Shown: piece after piece, positions 1 to 10,697 of the stretch
How the letters are laid out: each line of letters opens with the position of its first letter
How positions within the stretch are numbered: position 1 is the stretch's first letter
Source of the DNA: Przewalskia tangutica
Lineage: Eukaryota; Streptophyta; Magnoliopsida; Solanales; Solanaceae
Length of the DNA stretch: 64,000 nt
Assembly (NCBI GenBank): GCA_029844215.1
Contig: CM056738.1
Span: forward strand, 72,222,093 to 72,286,092
Direction of reading: 5' to 3'
Position numbers and translations under genes: made by a program
Notes under the pieces: model-generated
The model's database searches: none
Told to the model about the DNA's origin: nothing
Seen by the model: only the letters and a program-made list of their open reading frames with translations

Positions 1-1694
1 TTTAAGTTTCTACTATGGTTACTATGGGACCTGATAAGTGCTCTCCAATAAGATCTTATCAAGGGGTATATAATATGGGATATAGTTTACTTTATCATGT
101 TTGTATCTTTTAGTCGTGAATATAGATTGAATATGATATATATCATTTGACTTGTTTTTAATTATTGTCTTCTCCAAACTGAATCTTAGTCCTACTTTGT
201 GCTCCCTGTTTGATTGAAAGCTATTTCTACAAATATGATCAAGTAGGAAAATGTTGCTATATCAAGGTAGGGAGCAACAATTGATCGATCACAGATAGGG
301 AAAGAGTAAGCTACTATACATATGGAAAAATTAATGATAGGTTAAATATATAAGGGGATCGTTTACCACTTATTATCATATGACACTATAAGTCAGCATA
401 AAACACATAAGATCCACTGTTCCATGAGGCGTAAAAGTCAAATCTCAAGTCCTCTTGGAAGGGTTTAGCTCAGGAGAGGTCATTTGCTTTCTTTGCCTTG
501 TCCCAAGATGCCACTTCTTTCCAAAGACCAACTAAGACTTAATTGGTTTGTAAATAACTCGGGGAAGAATTTAACTTAAGGCAGTCATTTGCTGTCTTTG
601 CCTTGTCGTGAGAGATAATCATTCCCAGAGACCAACAAAGACTTCTTAATTAGCTAACTGTAAATAGTCCCATAGCTGTCTTGCCTCACTTCTAGGTTGG
701 CCTTTTTGTTTGACTAAGTAGATTTTACTCGTGCAGTTGGTGTAGCCCATGGTGCGGTCAGCAGTGATATACTCAACCTTCTTTTTTAGTATGTTCATTT
801 GCAACACTTGGTGGGCCTTCTTGAACAAAAATTATCTCTGACTTGTTAGGTGGTCTATTTGCTCGAGTGTTTTGAATGCATTTTTTATAGACATGGTAGG
901 CAAATGTGTTCTAGCATGTAATTTACTTATATTTTGTAACAAATTATCTCTATTTCATTCTTCTCAACTTTACTGTATTGTAATTGTTGTTTGTTAGATG
1001 AAATAAAATTTTGAGATTGGGTATACCAACAAACCACATTCAACAGAGAATGCAAATTGCATATGCCGAGGAAATAATTAGAGAAGGTTGCGTTAGACGG
1101 TTTCCCTTATCCTACATAGACCTCCTAAATATATTTGTGCTTAGGTACGACATGACATTGTGATGGTTGAAGGTGTAAGAAATGAACAAGATAGATCCAA
1201 AGTTACATGGAGCAAAGTTGTACAAAAACCTACAACATTAAAAATTCATGGACAAGGGTAAGATTTGGTATCGAGTGTTGGAATGAAATGAGTCCTAATA
1301 GTGTAATAGGTATCAAGGATGCATGTAGCAGACTCCAACTAGTTTGGCATTGAAGTATATTTGTTGTTGATATTCCAAAGAATGGTAAACATTTTTCTTT
1401 AACAATAGAGTCCGCCAAACTTGGTTCAATAGATGGTAAACTTATAAGGTTTACCAAAGAGCAGATATTCAACTTCTTTGAACTCTGAAATGTAAACTTA
1501 TAAGGTTTACCAAAGAGCAGATATTCAACTTCTTTGAACTCTGAAATGTTAGCTTATTCGAACTTTTTGTGTGAGTTTCTCTTGATGTGGTTCATCTCGG
1601 ATCATTGGGCAACATGTTTCATTCAGCTTTTGATTTAAGCTTACTCTGTGATTAGAAAAAAACTGGTTTTATTCAAACACTGATGCACATGCAG
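1..1694. other. No gene recognised; upstream flank or intron of the MYB3R locus
   Basis: AT-rich sequence with no ORF of recognisable family on either strand. Because the first visible MYB3R exon starts in the middle of MYB repeat R1, this stretch is probably intron, with exons for the N-terminus and the first two thirds of R1 lying to the left of the window or lost. It contains a diverged direct duplication of about 100 bp (near 470-560 and 575-665, both with a CATTTGCT.TCTTTGCCTTGTC core) and the exact 56-bp duplication listed separately. Confidence 0.5.
1436..1547. repeat. Exact 56-bp tandem duplication
   Basis: Two adjacent copies (1436-1491 and 1492-1547) beginning GTAAACTTATAAGGTTTACC are virtually identical. 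The start of each copy is itself a palindrome-like GTAAACTTATAAGGTTTAC. A recent local duplication is the simplest explanation. Confidence 0.9.
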
Positions 1695-2349
1695 CTGAAT
1701 TCTTTCCGGATAGATCTGAAGTGCAATGCCTGCATCGATGGCAAAAGGTTCTGAATCCAGATCTTGTAAAAGGACCCTGGACTCAAGAGGTTGGTTATTC
1801 TTTTCTTCTATATTAATCTGTTCTTCTAGATCGTGTGTGAAATCCGAAAAAAAATATATATATATATATAGTTGTGGTTGGGTTAATAAAAATATATATA
1901 TAAGAAAACAAAGAATAAATTGCATGGGATAGAGTTAGTGTTAAAGTTGGATAAATAGATAGATGAAATGAAAATAAGAAAACAAAAGAAAAACAAAAGA
2001 AAAAAAAAAAAAAGGGTGCAACATGCACGTACATGTTTTCTTTCCCCCCCTTCCCCCCTTTTCATTTCCCCTCCAACTCTTGTCATTTCACCTCCCATAG
2101 GTTATAGAAAACTCTTCACTTATACATTGTATTTACACACAAACAAAGTACATAACATAAAGGTTAGAAAAATCCGAAAAAAAAGTGAAAAGAAGAGAAA
2201 AAAATACCAAGAGGGCAAGAAGAACAAGAAGCAAAATACTAGAGAAGTAAGGATAATTTTAGCAACCACACAACAATAATCTTTACACTTACAAGGTGAG
2301 TTTTCTCACTCAGAAATTCTTGGTAACATCCTTTATTTTTAGTTCAATA

Positions 2350-3250
2350 CATGTTAGAATAAGAATTGAGTGTTGAAAAGAAATATTGAACTTTTGATTG
2401 TTTAGACAACTAGTTGTGTCATGAACTTTACGAACTGTTCTCACTGAGTTGTAATTGTTAGAATTTGATGAAATTCGGAAGAGTGGTACACCTCTCTAAT
2501 ATGATCATATAGAACCAAAAATGAGGTAAAATGGACATACGGTTTGAAAGTTATCATAGTTCAAAGTTCCTGCCTTAGATTTGGTCGAAATTCGGAAAGG
2601 CATAATTATGGACTGTTTATATTGAGTTTTACTTATTAGAATTATATGAAAATTTACATGGTTGTAAATATCTCTGTTACGGACAGATATAGATAAAGAT
2701 TTATTATAACGGACTTACGAGTTGAGAGTTATTGTAGTTTGAAGTTGCTGCCTCGGATTCGTCGGAATCCAGAAGGGCAGGACGTTGAAACGTAAAACTG
2801 TACTAATATGTGGGGAATATGAAAATTGTTGCTAAATGAAAGTTCTAGATCTCTTTGTTTTGGACATTTTGAGACCTTACAGGGGTCTATACGACTTACG
2901 GATTGAGAGTTATCGCTGTTTAAAGTTTCTGCCTCGGATCTGTCGAGATCCAGGAAGGGCAGCGAATAAAAGTGTAAAACTGTACCAAATGGTACATAAT
3001 ATGAAAGGATGGTTCACATGGAGACGTGTAGCTCTCTGTTCTCGTCGTTTTGAGATTTTATGGGGCTTGAACGGGTTTACAGATTAGGAGTTATGACTAT
3101 TCTAAGATTGGATTCTGTTTAATAAAAATTCTGCCGAAACAAATTTCATGTGGCTGTTTTGAGGATAAATTTGTGTTAGTTACCCAAAGTAGTTTTAAAT
3201 GAAATTTGGTACAGTGGAAAATCCCCGTCTTACCTTAGTTTCCGCTTGAG
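2350..3250. repeat. Degenerate ~180-bp tandem repeat in the MYB3R intron
   Basis: About four to five diverged copies, anchored at roughly 2531, 2711, 2890 and 3070 by the motif GGACTTACGGATTGAGAGTTAT followed by AAAGTT.CTGCCTCGGAT and GTCG.AATCC.G.AAGGGCAG. The spacing is 179-181 bp. Individual copies differ strongly, so the array is old. It may be part of a larger unclassified repetitive element extending to about 4400. Confidence 0.6.
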
Positions 3251-3360
3251 AAACACCTTAGTTGGAGTTATGGTTAAAAAGTTATAATCGTTACAAGTAT
3301 GAATAACAAAATGTTAGAAAAGAGAATAGTATTTATTCGATCTTCTGAAAAATATGAAAA

Positions 3361-3930
3361 GTGAATACGTGTTCACATAAATGTATAAATATATAATGGA
3401 TCGGGTTGCACGCCGCAACAAAACGTAAAGTGAATACGCGTTCACAAATACGTAAACATAATGGATCGGGTTGCGCGCAACAAAGCGTAAAGTGAATACG
3501 TGTTTACAAATACGTAAATATAATGGATCGGGTTGCGCGCAACAAAGCGTAAAGTGAATACGGCGTTCACAAATCACGTAAACATAATGGATCGGGTTGC
3601 GCCACAACAAAGCGTAAAGTGAATACGTGTTCACAAATACGTAAATATAATGGGTCGGGTTGCGCGCGACAAAGCGTAAAGTGAATACGCGTTCACTAAT
3701 ACGTAAATATAATGGGTCGGGTTGCGCGCAACAAAGCGTAAAGTGAATACGGCGTTCACGAATACGTAAACATAATGGATCGGGTTGCACGCCGACAAAG
3801 CGTAAAGTGAATACGTGTTCACAAATACGTAAATATAATGGATCGGGTTGCCGCATGACAAATATGAAAGATGAATACATGTTCACCTTTATATAAATAT
3901 GAAAAGTGAATACGCGTTCACAAATATATA
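3361..3930. repeat. 62-64-bp minisatellite, about nine copies
   Basis: Each unit reads GTGAATACGCGTTCAC, then AAATACGTAAAcATAATGG, ATCGGGTTGCGCGCAACAAA and GCGTAAA. Unit starts are near 3361, 3431, 3493, 3555, 3619, 3681, 3745 and 3808, with two more degenerate ones to about 3930. Every unit holds a short inverted repeat GTGAA(N6)TTCAC. The array lies in the R1/R2 intron of MYB3R. It produces a long stop-free minus-strand frame that is not a gene. Confidence 0.9.
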
Positions 3931-4649
3931 AATGTAACAAACATATGGAAATGCAGGGGAATGTCCTAACGTATAATACGAGATAAAATGAAGTGTTAGT
4001 TAAACTGAGAATTTATGAGGAGTTGGTACATATTTAAAAATGTTGTAACCTGATATGTTTTTGCAATATGCTTATTACGTTATAATGTGATTGCACTTGG
4101 AATATTGTGGTGTTACTTTGAATTGCAGGGTAAGGTTCTCACTCATTTCGGATGGTAGGGCTGACTCTTTATTTAACATGTTTCAGGAAAACGTGATAGA
4201 GGAAAGGCTCCACGCCAAGGCTAGCGATCGTCCCGCAGCCTCTTGTCATACCAAGTCCATTGCTTCGGGCTTGGTACTCGTCAGGTCCAGAATGTCAGTT
4301 ACAGTGTCTCGGGAAATGTCCATGTGGAATGGTCTCCCTTCCAACTTAGAATAATATTTGTCAGTATGTCTATGTAGAAACAATATTTGCACGAGCATGG
4401 GGTCGCGTTATATTTTCAATAAAGTCATAAACAAATTTCTTTATTGTTATTTTTATTAATAGCTCCGTTTTTTAATATAAGTTTAAATTTCTAAATAAAG
4501 AAAATTAAAGGGTGCTCCTGGTGGAAAATAATTGTCCAGGTGCCATCACGCCCTAAGTAAAGACTTAGGAAAAGTCAGGCGTGACATCGTGCTTGGATGA
4601 TCTTGGTAATTTCTGATATCCTTCAATTAACTGGTGAGTTTGTTTATAG
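3931..4649. other. Intron sequence, no gene
   Basis: Remainder of the large intron before the R2 exon. A moderately GC-rich block at 4130-4350 (GGTAAGGTTCTCACTCATTTC, then CCACGCCAAGGCTAGCGATCG) looks like the tail of a dispersed repeat, but I cannot name the family. The 3' splice site TTTATAG at 4643-4649 is normal. Confidence 0.45.
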
Positions 4650-7305
4650 GAGGATGATAAGATCATTGAACTGGTGGCTAAGTATGGACCTACAAAATGG
4701 TCTGTCATAGCCAAATCATTGCATGGTCGGATAGGGAAACAATGCCGTGAGAGGTAAGATCAGATATGGGGGTCATACATTTGTAAATGTTTATCTTTGT
4801 TGGATTTAACTGTTCATTTTCCATATATTATCAGAGTTAATCTGTTGATTCATTGCCAACTTTCCCCATTGTTCTGGTACTAGATACAGCACGTCAGTCG
4901 ATTGTATATAAGTGACTACCTTGCTTATACCTGATTCAACTTTTTCTGCTAATATCACAATGAATTCTTCATTTTCTTTTTCAAATTGGGAGATCCTACA
5001 AGATTTGATTACTTATTGCTTTGGTTAATGATGATTTCCTTGTTTTCTCGGATGGCACAATCATTTGAATCCAAATATTAAGAAAGATGCCTGGACATTG
5101 GAGGAGGAACTAGCGCTTGTAAATGCTCATCGAATCCATGGGAACAAGTGGGCTGAAATTGCTAAGGTTCTACCTGGAAGGTAATCATTCAGCAAAGATA
5201 TTGAACATCTATTTAGGTGGGTACAACACTTGTAGATGATCTAAAGGAAGTAATGAATTATTCATTCAGTAGAATAAAAAGAAACAAAATTTGTATGGGG
5301 TTGATTTTGAAGTCTTTCTGTTGATGTGTTCAAAGAAGTCACCAAAGAAAAATTATAGGAAAAAGCTCGTGAAAGATTGTGTGGAGCTCCTGGAATTGTG
5401 TATAACATTGTCTTGTATTTAAAGAAAAACGTTTAAGGCCTGGCTATTCCGATTGAGAATACGGAAGAGGCTATGAAATAGAAGAAAGAAGGCGAGTTCG
5501 AATGGTAACTCAAGAGGCCTTCTCTTCCTCTTATTGTGAGAAGTCAAATTGTTAAGTCTAGTTGGGGAAACCTGGCCAGACAACATTGTTAGCGGAGTTT
5601 TCGTGGCAAGGTACAAAACTTTTTGTCTGGGTCTTGGGCAGACAAACCCTTGTCTCAACTGGTACAAATAGGAAGGCTCGTCCAGTGAGTGCTGACACTA
5701 TGTGCGACTATGTGAAGGCCATTTGTTTAGCAGCTAATTTATGGGCCTAACGACTAGGTGCATGATGTTTAACTTCATACTTGTTGTTTGCCGACTAATA
5801 TGCATATTATTCCCATGATAGCTATGTTTTTCACCCTATTGTGGTAGAGAAAGCTAATGACTTCACTAGTGAGTGCTTACATGCATATTTCTTATCTCTG
5901 GATGTTACATTGATAGAGACAAATACCATTGGAGCTTTAAATCATCTGATTTGTTTTTGCCTCTTACCTAGTGCTATCTGTTGGTAACTGTTGATACTCA
6001 GAAACTTGTATATATTGAACCGTCCGAAAAAAGAAACATTGGCCTTGAAATCGACTGTAAGGTGGATAAGTTCTGAAGTTAAAGCTTTTCTCAGCCACTG
6101 TGCCATATAAATGACGTAATAACCTAACCGAAGTATGCTCAAATATACTGAATTAATGCATAGTACCCTTTATCTCTCTTAAACTAAGTTTCTTGCTCAT
6201 AACTGGACCAAGTTTTATACAGGACTGATAATGCAATCAAGAACCACTGGAATAGCTCTTTGAAGAAGAAGTTAGACTTTTATTTGGCTACTGGAAACCT
6301 TCCACGGTTCCACCTGTTGGTGGAGACAGCCTTCAAAATGGTTATAAGGACACCACCGGTACAGCTTCAGCTGAAAAGGCACTTGTCTGCTCACATAAAG
6401 GATCAGATTCAACTGAGCTTGCTTCATCAGGAACTACCGATGTATGTAAAATTGAAAATGGTGGCAAGAATCATCAAGATGCCAAACTGTTGGTTGCAAA
6501 TATCGATGCTTCCAATAGTGGTCCTCAAAACGAGTCCTCTGATTCTGAAGTTGTTAGGTGGGAGGCACAGTCACCAGTAATGCATGCTATCCACGTTCAA
6601 CCAATTACAGAAATCAGGTTTGAAGGATATCGAGCGAATGGTAAAGTTGATCAATTTAAAGTCATTGAAACTCCATTTTCTTGTGAAATACCTACATGTG
6701 GTACATTGTATTACGAACCACCACAGTTAGGAGGTTGTATTTCAATGGATTCAGATCATCTAAATACTCGATGGGGTCATTGTGAATCTGATTCAAGTCA
6801 AAGTTTGTCACCTAGTTGTTTCTTTACTCCACCCAGTAGTCTGAGGGGAAGTAGTTTGTACACACAAACCCCTGAATCCATACTGAAAACTGCTGCTAGA
6901 AGCTTCCCAAATATGCCTTCCATATTCAGGAAGAGAAAGTTGAGCTCCACGCCAAACAATAAAATTGGGAATGCAGATGGAGATATGAGTAAGGATGAAG
7001 TCCGTGATGCTTGTGAGGAGAAACAAGCCGACACTTCAGAAAAATATGGCATGAATTGGGAAAGTTCTTCGAGAAATCCTGCTTACAATGGCATTGGGCC
7101 ATGCAATACCAAGGCTTTTAATGCCTCCCCTCCATATCGATTAAGGTCTAAACGAAAATCCATCTTCAAGTCTGTGGAGAAACAGCTTAAGTTTGCATTC
7201 GACAATGAACATCAAAATACTAGTATTGGAGTAAATGATTCAACCGTCAAAGAGATATCTCATGTAGAAGATTGTTTACGTGCAACAAAAATGGGTATCA
7301 CCTAG

Positions 7306-8756
7306 AACCCTATGGTAAACACCATCCTTTCCTTCTGAACTGCAAAGTATTTCCTAATATAAATACTTAGTAACACAATGTTAACTCAGTTACAGAATAT
7401 TCAACAGATTCTTTCTTTATATGATTCTGCTCAATATTAAGCTTTAGTTCAAACCTCAGAGAAAGAGTCCAGTTAACAGTGTATCTAAATAACCCTTCAT
7501 TAGATACTCCATTTAAATTCTGTTCACGGATGAAGCAACTTCTTTTCTGACTTAATTGGTGTGAAATCACATTTTGCAATATACTGACAATGTAAAATCC
7601 ATTTATCTTGCTGCTTCTGCTACTCGAAGTAGCAACAGCATTCTTGTAACAATAGTTGCTTTCCTTCAACTAGTTTGTGTTAGCACTAGCATTACAATTT
7701 CATCTTTTCTGTTGTGCAGGTTTGCTGCTGGAATCAGTGTTTTAACCCTTGTATTATCCGTGACACTGGCTACCATGCTGTTCGATAAAACCTCATCAAC
7801 TTCCAGGAGAATTGACCTTTGCATATATTCATTTGTGTTAGGTTCATTTTTTTTCCTTTTTCTCACATAAGCCAACTATTTGTAGGTCCTTGGCTATTCA
7901 TTATGCATAGATATTATAGCAGTGAGTACAATTTAACTTTAAGATAAGTTGCAGTCTATTATTGTAGAAACTCCGTTAAGTACGTTGTTAGAAAAGTTCT
8001 GTTGAAAAAAGTTACTTGTTCAATATCATCAATTGTTTTGTTGTGTAGTATCGTGGCAGTTCATACCAGTGATAAGGTAAAACTATCAATTTTTCTGGAC
8101 TCGAATGGTAGATACTTACGTGATATTGCTATCTCACTAAGTTTTCATTCATTTTGGAAATTTTATTTTGCTTGATCGGCTAATTATGCAGTCCACTTAA
8201 TGGTCTATGTGAGAAATCTTCCTTAAATTTTACTCCACCAATCAACATAATCACATAAAATGAAACGGAGGGAGTAATATCTCATTTGTACTCACCTCTA
8301 CTGCTACTTCTAGGATCTAGAGAGCATTTAAATCTCTGTATTTTCGAGTTATCCGTTTGTGATGTAGTTTTGATTCATTGATAAATGTCAAAGTAAATCT
8401 ACAAATCACGACGCATATTCAGTGAATAACACGTTAGATAGCATTTCACGATAATGGCGAAGTCTCGTTTAGAACCGATTTTCATTGTTATGTTATATTA
8501 TATGTTCATGTTATGTTACTATTATAGCATTTCTCTATAGCAATAAAAAATATCCAGACAAATCGTATCATTATAGAGGTTTGATTACACTAAACTAAGA
8601 TCGTGGGGGCGGTTCCATGATTGAAGTTTATGGGTTTGGATTATGACTTTTGATTTATTGTTAAATTTTTAAGATAAACACTGGGTTTGAATCAACGCTA
8701 TTGAGTTCTGTCGAATCTGTATCTTTCACTTTACCTCCGCCTCAATAAGAACCTCA
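7306..8756. other. No gene recognised downstream of MYB3R
   Basis: AT-rich sequence. A TTGTGCAG at about 7720 could serve as a splice acceptor, but the following frame has no similarity to the MYB3R family. A partial Stowaway-like end (ACGGAGGGAGTA) occurs near 8267-8278 without a partner. Nothing else is supported. Confidence 0.4.
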
Positions 8757-8903
8757 AGAGTGACAAGGAGGTCAATGATTTAAGCTGTGGAAACAACCTT
8801 TTGCAGAAATACAGGGTAAGACTGCGTACAATAGATCCTTATAGTCCGGCTTCTCTCCGGACCCCGTGCATAGCCGGAGCTTAGTGCATCGGACTGCCCT
8901 TTT
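8757..8903 (+). mobile_element. tRNA-derived SINE, 5'-truncated
   Basis: The sequence GACAAGGAGGTCAATGATTT is followed by AAGCTGTGGAAACAACC (B-box-like), GGGTAAGACTGCGTACAATAG, GGTCCGGC-type and CTTAGTGCATCGGACTGCCC. This matches the body of a common plant SINE type abundant in Solanaceae. The 5' A-box part is missing. The body is several percent diverged from the family as I know it, so it is not recent. Confidence 0.65.
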
Positions 8904-8918
8904 GCCGACATTCAATAA

Positions 8919-9143
8919 TACATCCTCTATTTAAATTTAGACGATATATTTTCTTTATAAACCTGTTCCCAAAAAAACATAAAAATGTATAAATGTTTAT
9001 ATTTAAAAATAATTTAACTTTAAATTTTCTATTTCATTATGAGATGATTTATAGCTATATAAGCATATATAACTTATTTTAGATCACAAGTATTTTTTTA
9101 AAATTCCGCACCCAATCATAATGCTTCACATTGGGAGGGAGTA
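8919..9143. mobile_element. Stowaway-like (Tc1/mariner) MITE, decayed
   Basis: The left end TACATCCTCTATTTAAATTT and the right end TTGGGAGGGAGTA resemble the TACTCCCTCCGT terminal inverted repeats of Stowaway elements, about 225 bp apart including TA. It lacks coding capacity. The right end is well preserved; the left end has several substitutions, so the assignment is moderate. Confidence 0.45.
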
Positions 9144-9227
9144 AAAATCATGAAATGGATGATGACTTGCAAAAGTGCTATTCCAGATTCCCAATTGTCC
9201 CTTCACTTTCTACTGCTTTAGTCTGTA

Positions 9228-9655
9228 GAAGACCACCAAGATAACATAAAGAAGAAAAGACGAATGGTTCAAAGTATATGCTATTAGTAGTAGTTTTAAA
9301 TGATGCATTCTACAAAGATATTATTTATGTAGAAAGAAAAAACAAACTAAACAAATAGCCGTCTTAGCTCAGCTGGTAGAGCGCGTGGCTTTTAACCACG
9401 TGGTCGTGAGTTCGATTCCCACAGACGGCGCTACCACGTATTTTTGCAGAGAGAGGGTTTGTTTTGGGCCGAAACTCATTTTAAATAATGAGCCAGACCT
9501 CCGATTATATATGATGAGTAGAGACTGCATTTATTGGCTCTTTTTTACCTAATATTTAAAAAATAATCACTATCATGATGGTGTAAATTGAAAAGCGGTT
9601 ATTTATGAATTTTCTCCGTTATATGACTACTCAATTAATTTCTTTCACTTGTTAT
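9228..9655. repeat. Isolated (older) copy of the tRNA-Lys segment
   Basis: About 430 bp homologous to 39675-40100, 42245-42665 and 47940-48310. It starts at TTTAGTCTGTAGAAGACCACC and runs through tRNA-Lys to the TTGTTATAG that precedes the truncated LTR in the other copies. This copy lacks that LTR and has more substitutions, so it separated before the LTR insertion and before the local triplication. Confidence 0.8.
9358..9430 (+). tRNA. trnK-UUU: tRNA-Lys (anticodon UUU), copy 1
   Basis: A 73-nt cloverleaf with a perfect 7-bp acceptor stem (GCCGTCT/AGACGGC), D-arm GCTC..GAGC, anticodon loop CTTTTAA with anticodon TTT, and T-loop TTCGATT. One T-stem position is changed (GTGAG instead of GTGGG), giving an A-C mismatch against CCCAC. 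A and B boxes (TAGCTCAGCTGG and GAGTTCGATTC) are present. It has no intron. It is probably functional or only lately impaired. Confidence 0.93.
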
Positions 9656-9805
9656 AGTGTTTTTTTCTTATTTTTACTTCGTCAATGAGTGCGAGTTAAA
9701 ATAGAAGATTTAATTCAGAGCACACCTACACTAAGTTTGAGAAATAATTTAAGTATTCAACCCATGACCTTAAAGTAACAAGGCAAATGACCTTGGATAT
9801 TATAA

Positions 9806-10123
9806 TTTTTTTGGATGTTCTTACGTAATTAATGACAGTTAAATTAGTTTTCTAATGCTTTCCTGCACATGAAATCTGATTATATGTTTACATGTGAATT
9901 GGAGAATTTTTTTATATTATTTAGAAAATCAAGAGTAACCTTATGTAGAGATACAGAGCACACCATGTTGAAAATGGGTCTGTAGCTCTCTATATCTATG
10001 AAGAGTGAAGGTTCTAACAAGTTAAAAGTACGTCTATCAATAGGAACTAAAATAACTTAATCGATTGAATTGAGAGAGAGAAAAAGGTGTGAAAACAAGC
10101 ACATTAATTTTTTTGGATGTTCT
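9806..10123. repeat. ~300-bp tandem duplication, first copy plus start of the second
   Basis: The sequence beginning AATTTTTTTGGATGTTCTTACG at 9804-9826 and ending at AACAAGCACATTAATTTTTTT restarts at about 10105. The second copy is cut after GGATGTTCT (10123) by the copia LTR and resumes at 35789 (GTTCTTACGTAATTAATGAC), ending near 36255. The period is about 301 bp. The duplication therefore predates the copia insertion. Confidence 0.85.
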
Positions 10124-10290
10124 TATTAGCAAGAATATTCATTGAATATTTTGTGTATATTGTGTAATTATGATAAATGTATATTTATGGTATATTAGGA
10201 TCCGTACCGAATTAGGATTCCTCTATTGTACAATATAAATATTTGTAATAATGAGAAGACTCCCTAAGGGGAAATTATTACAATCTTACA
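10124..10290 (+). repeat. 5' LTR of copia 1
   Basis: About 167 bp, ending CAATCTTACA just before the primer-binding site. The terminal TG is missing compared with the 3' copy (TGTATTAGC against TATTAGC). Confidence 0.9.
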
Positions 10291-10302
10291 TGGTATTAGA
10301 GT
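10291..10302 (+). other. Primer-binding site of copia 1
   Basis: TGGTATTAGAGT directly follows the 5' LTR. It matches the usual TGGTATCAGAGC complement of initiator tRNA-Met with one or two changes. Confidence 0.85.
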
Positions 10303-10697
10303 CAGACTCATTCCAATTCAATGTTCACTGATGTTGAGTCCCCAAATTATGTCATTCACGCTCCAGTTAACGGGGTCTGGGGCGTGCGGGAGAGTGTTAA
10401 GAGTCTCACATCGAACATGAACTCCTTATCAGCAGCATCAGCCACAACAACAGCAGCCCAATACTCAGCAACACTGGGTGGGCGGCCACCTGCGTCGTTC
10501 AGGCGGGTCACTGGGCCGACCGGATCTGCAAGCCAATACCCTACACTCAGCAGGCTGGGTCCGTCTCCAGGTTCTCGGTCAGGATACTACCCGCAGCAGT
10601 AGACCCATTTCACCCGACGCCCGGCGAAGGCGAGCCCAGCGGACTTAGGCGAGCATTTAGCGATGCGAATTTGCAATAACCAGATGAAAATTAGTAC

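Larger units (their letters stand above)
1695..7305 (+). pseudogene. MYB3R: MYB3R-type three-repeat MYB transcription factor, damaged and incomplete copy
   Basis: Plant MYB3R proteins (c-Myb relatives) bind MSA elements and control G2/M genes in the nucleus. Four exons are visible. 1695-1789 encodes the end of R1 and start of R2 (EVQCLHRWQKVLNP, KGPWTQE). 4650-4753 encodes R2 (EDDKIIELV, KWSVIAKSL, GRIGKQCRER). About 5052-5180 encodes R3 (WHNHLNP, GNKWAEIAKVLPGR). 6223-7305 holds the end of R3 (TDNAIKNHWNSSLKKK) and the long C-terminal region with the conserved YTQTPESILK and SPPYRLRSKRK motifs. Exon phases join perfectly across all introns. Three problems are visible. The expected acceptor before R3 reads CTCGG instead of CTCAG (5049-5051). 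One base is missing near 6303 (CCACGG where the reading frame needs CCACCGG), which shifts frame just after LATGNLP. The 5' exons are absent from the window. After the shift the frame is open from about 6299 to the TAG at 7303-7305. Either a pseudogene or a real gene with consensus errors. Confidence 0.88.

Noticed and set aside
3361..3930. Regularly spaced repeats resembling a CRISPR array
   Set aside because: The whole 62-bp unit repeats without unique spacers, and the context is a plant intron.
3314..3940. 208-aa minus-strand ORF
   Set aside because: It lies entirely in the 62-bp minisatellite, and its repeat peptides result from the array.
7574..7870. Possible additional MYB3R exon or membrane-protein ORF
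   Set aside because: The hydrophobic frame overlaps a frame of similar quality on the other strand, shows no family similarity, and has no supporting splice pattern.
8255..8280. Second Stowaway MITE ending ACGGAGGGAGTA
   Set aside because: No matching left terminal repeat within 400 bp.
10321..10602. 93-aa ORF at the start of copia 1
   Set aside because: Low-complexity translation in the region of a lost gag; no gag motif in any frame.
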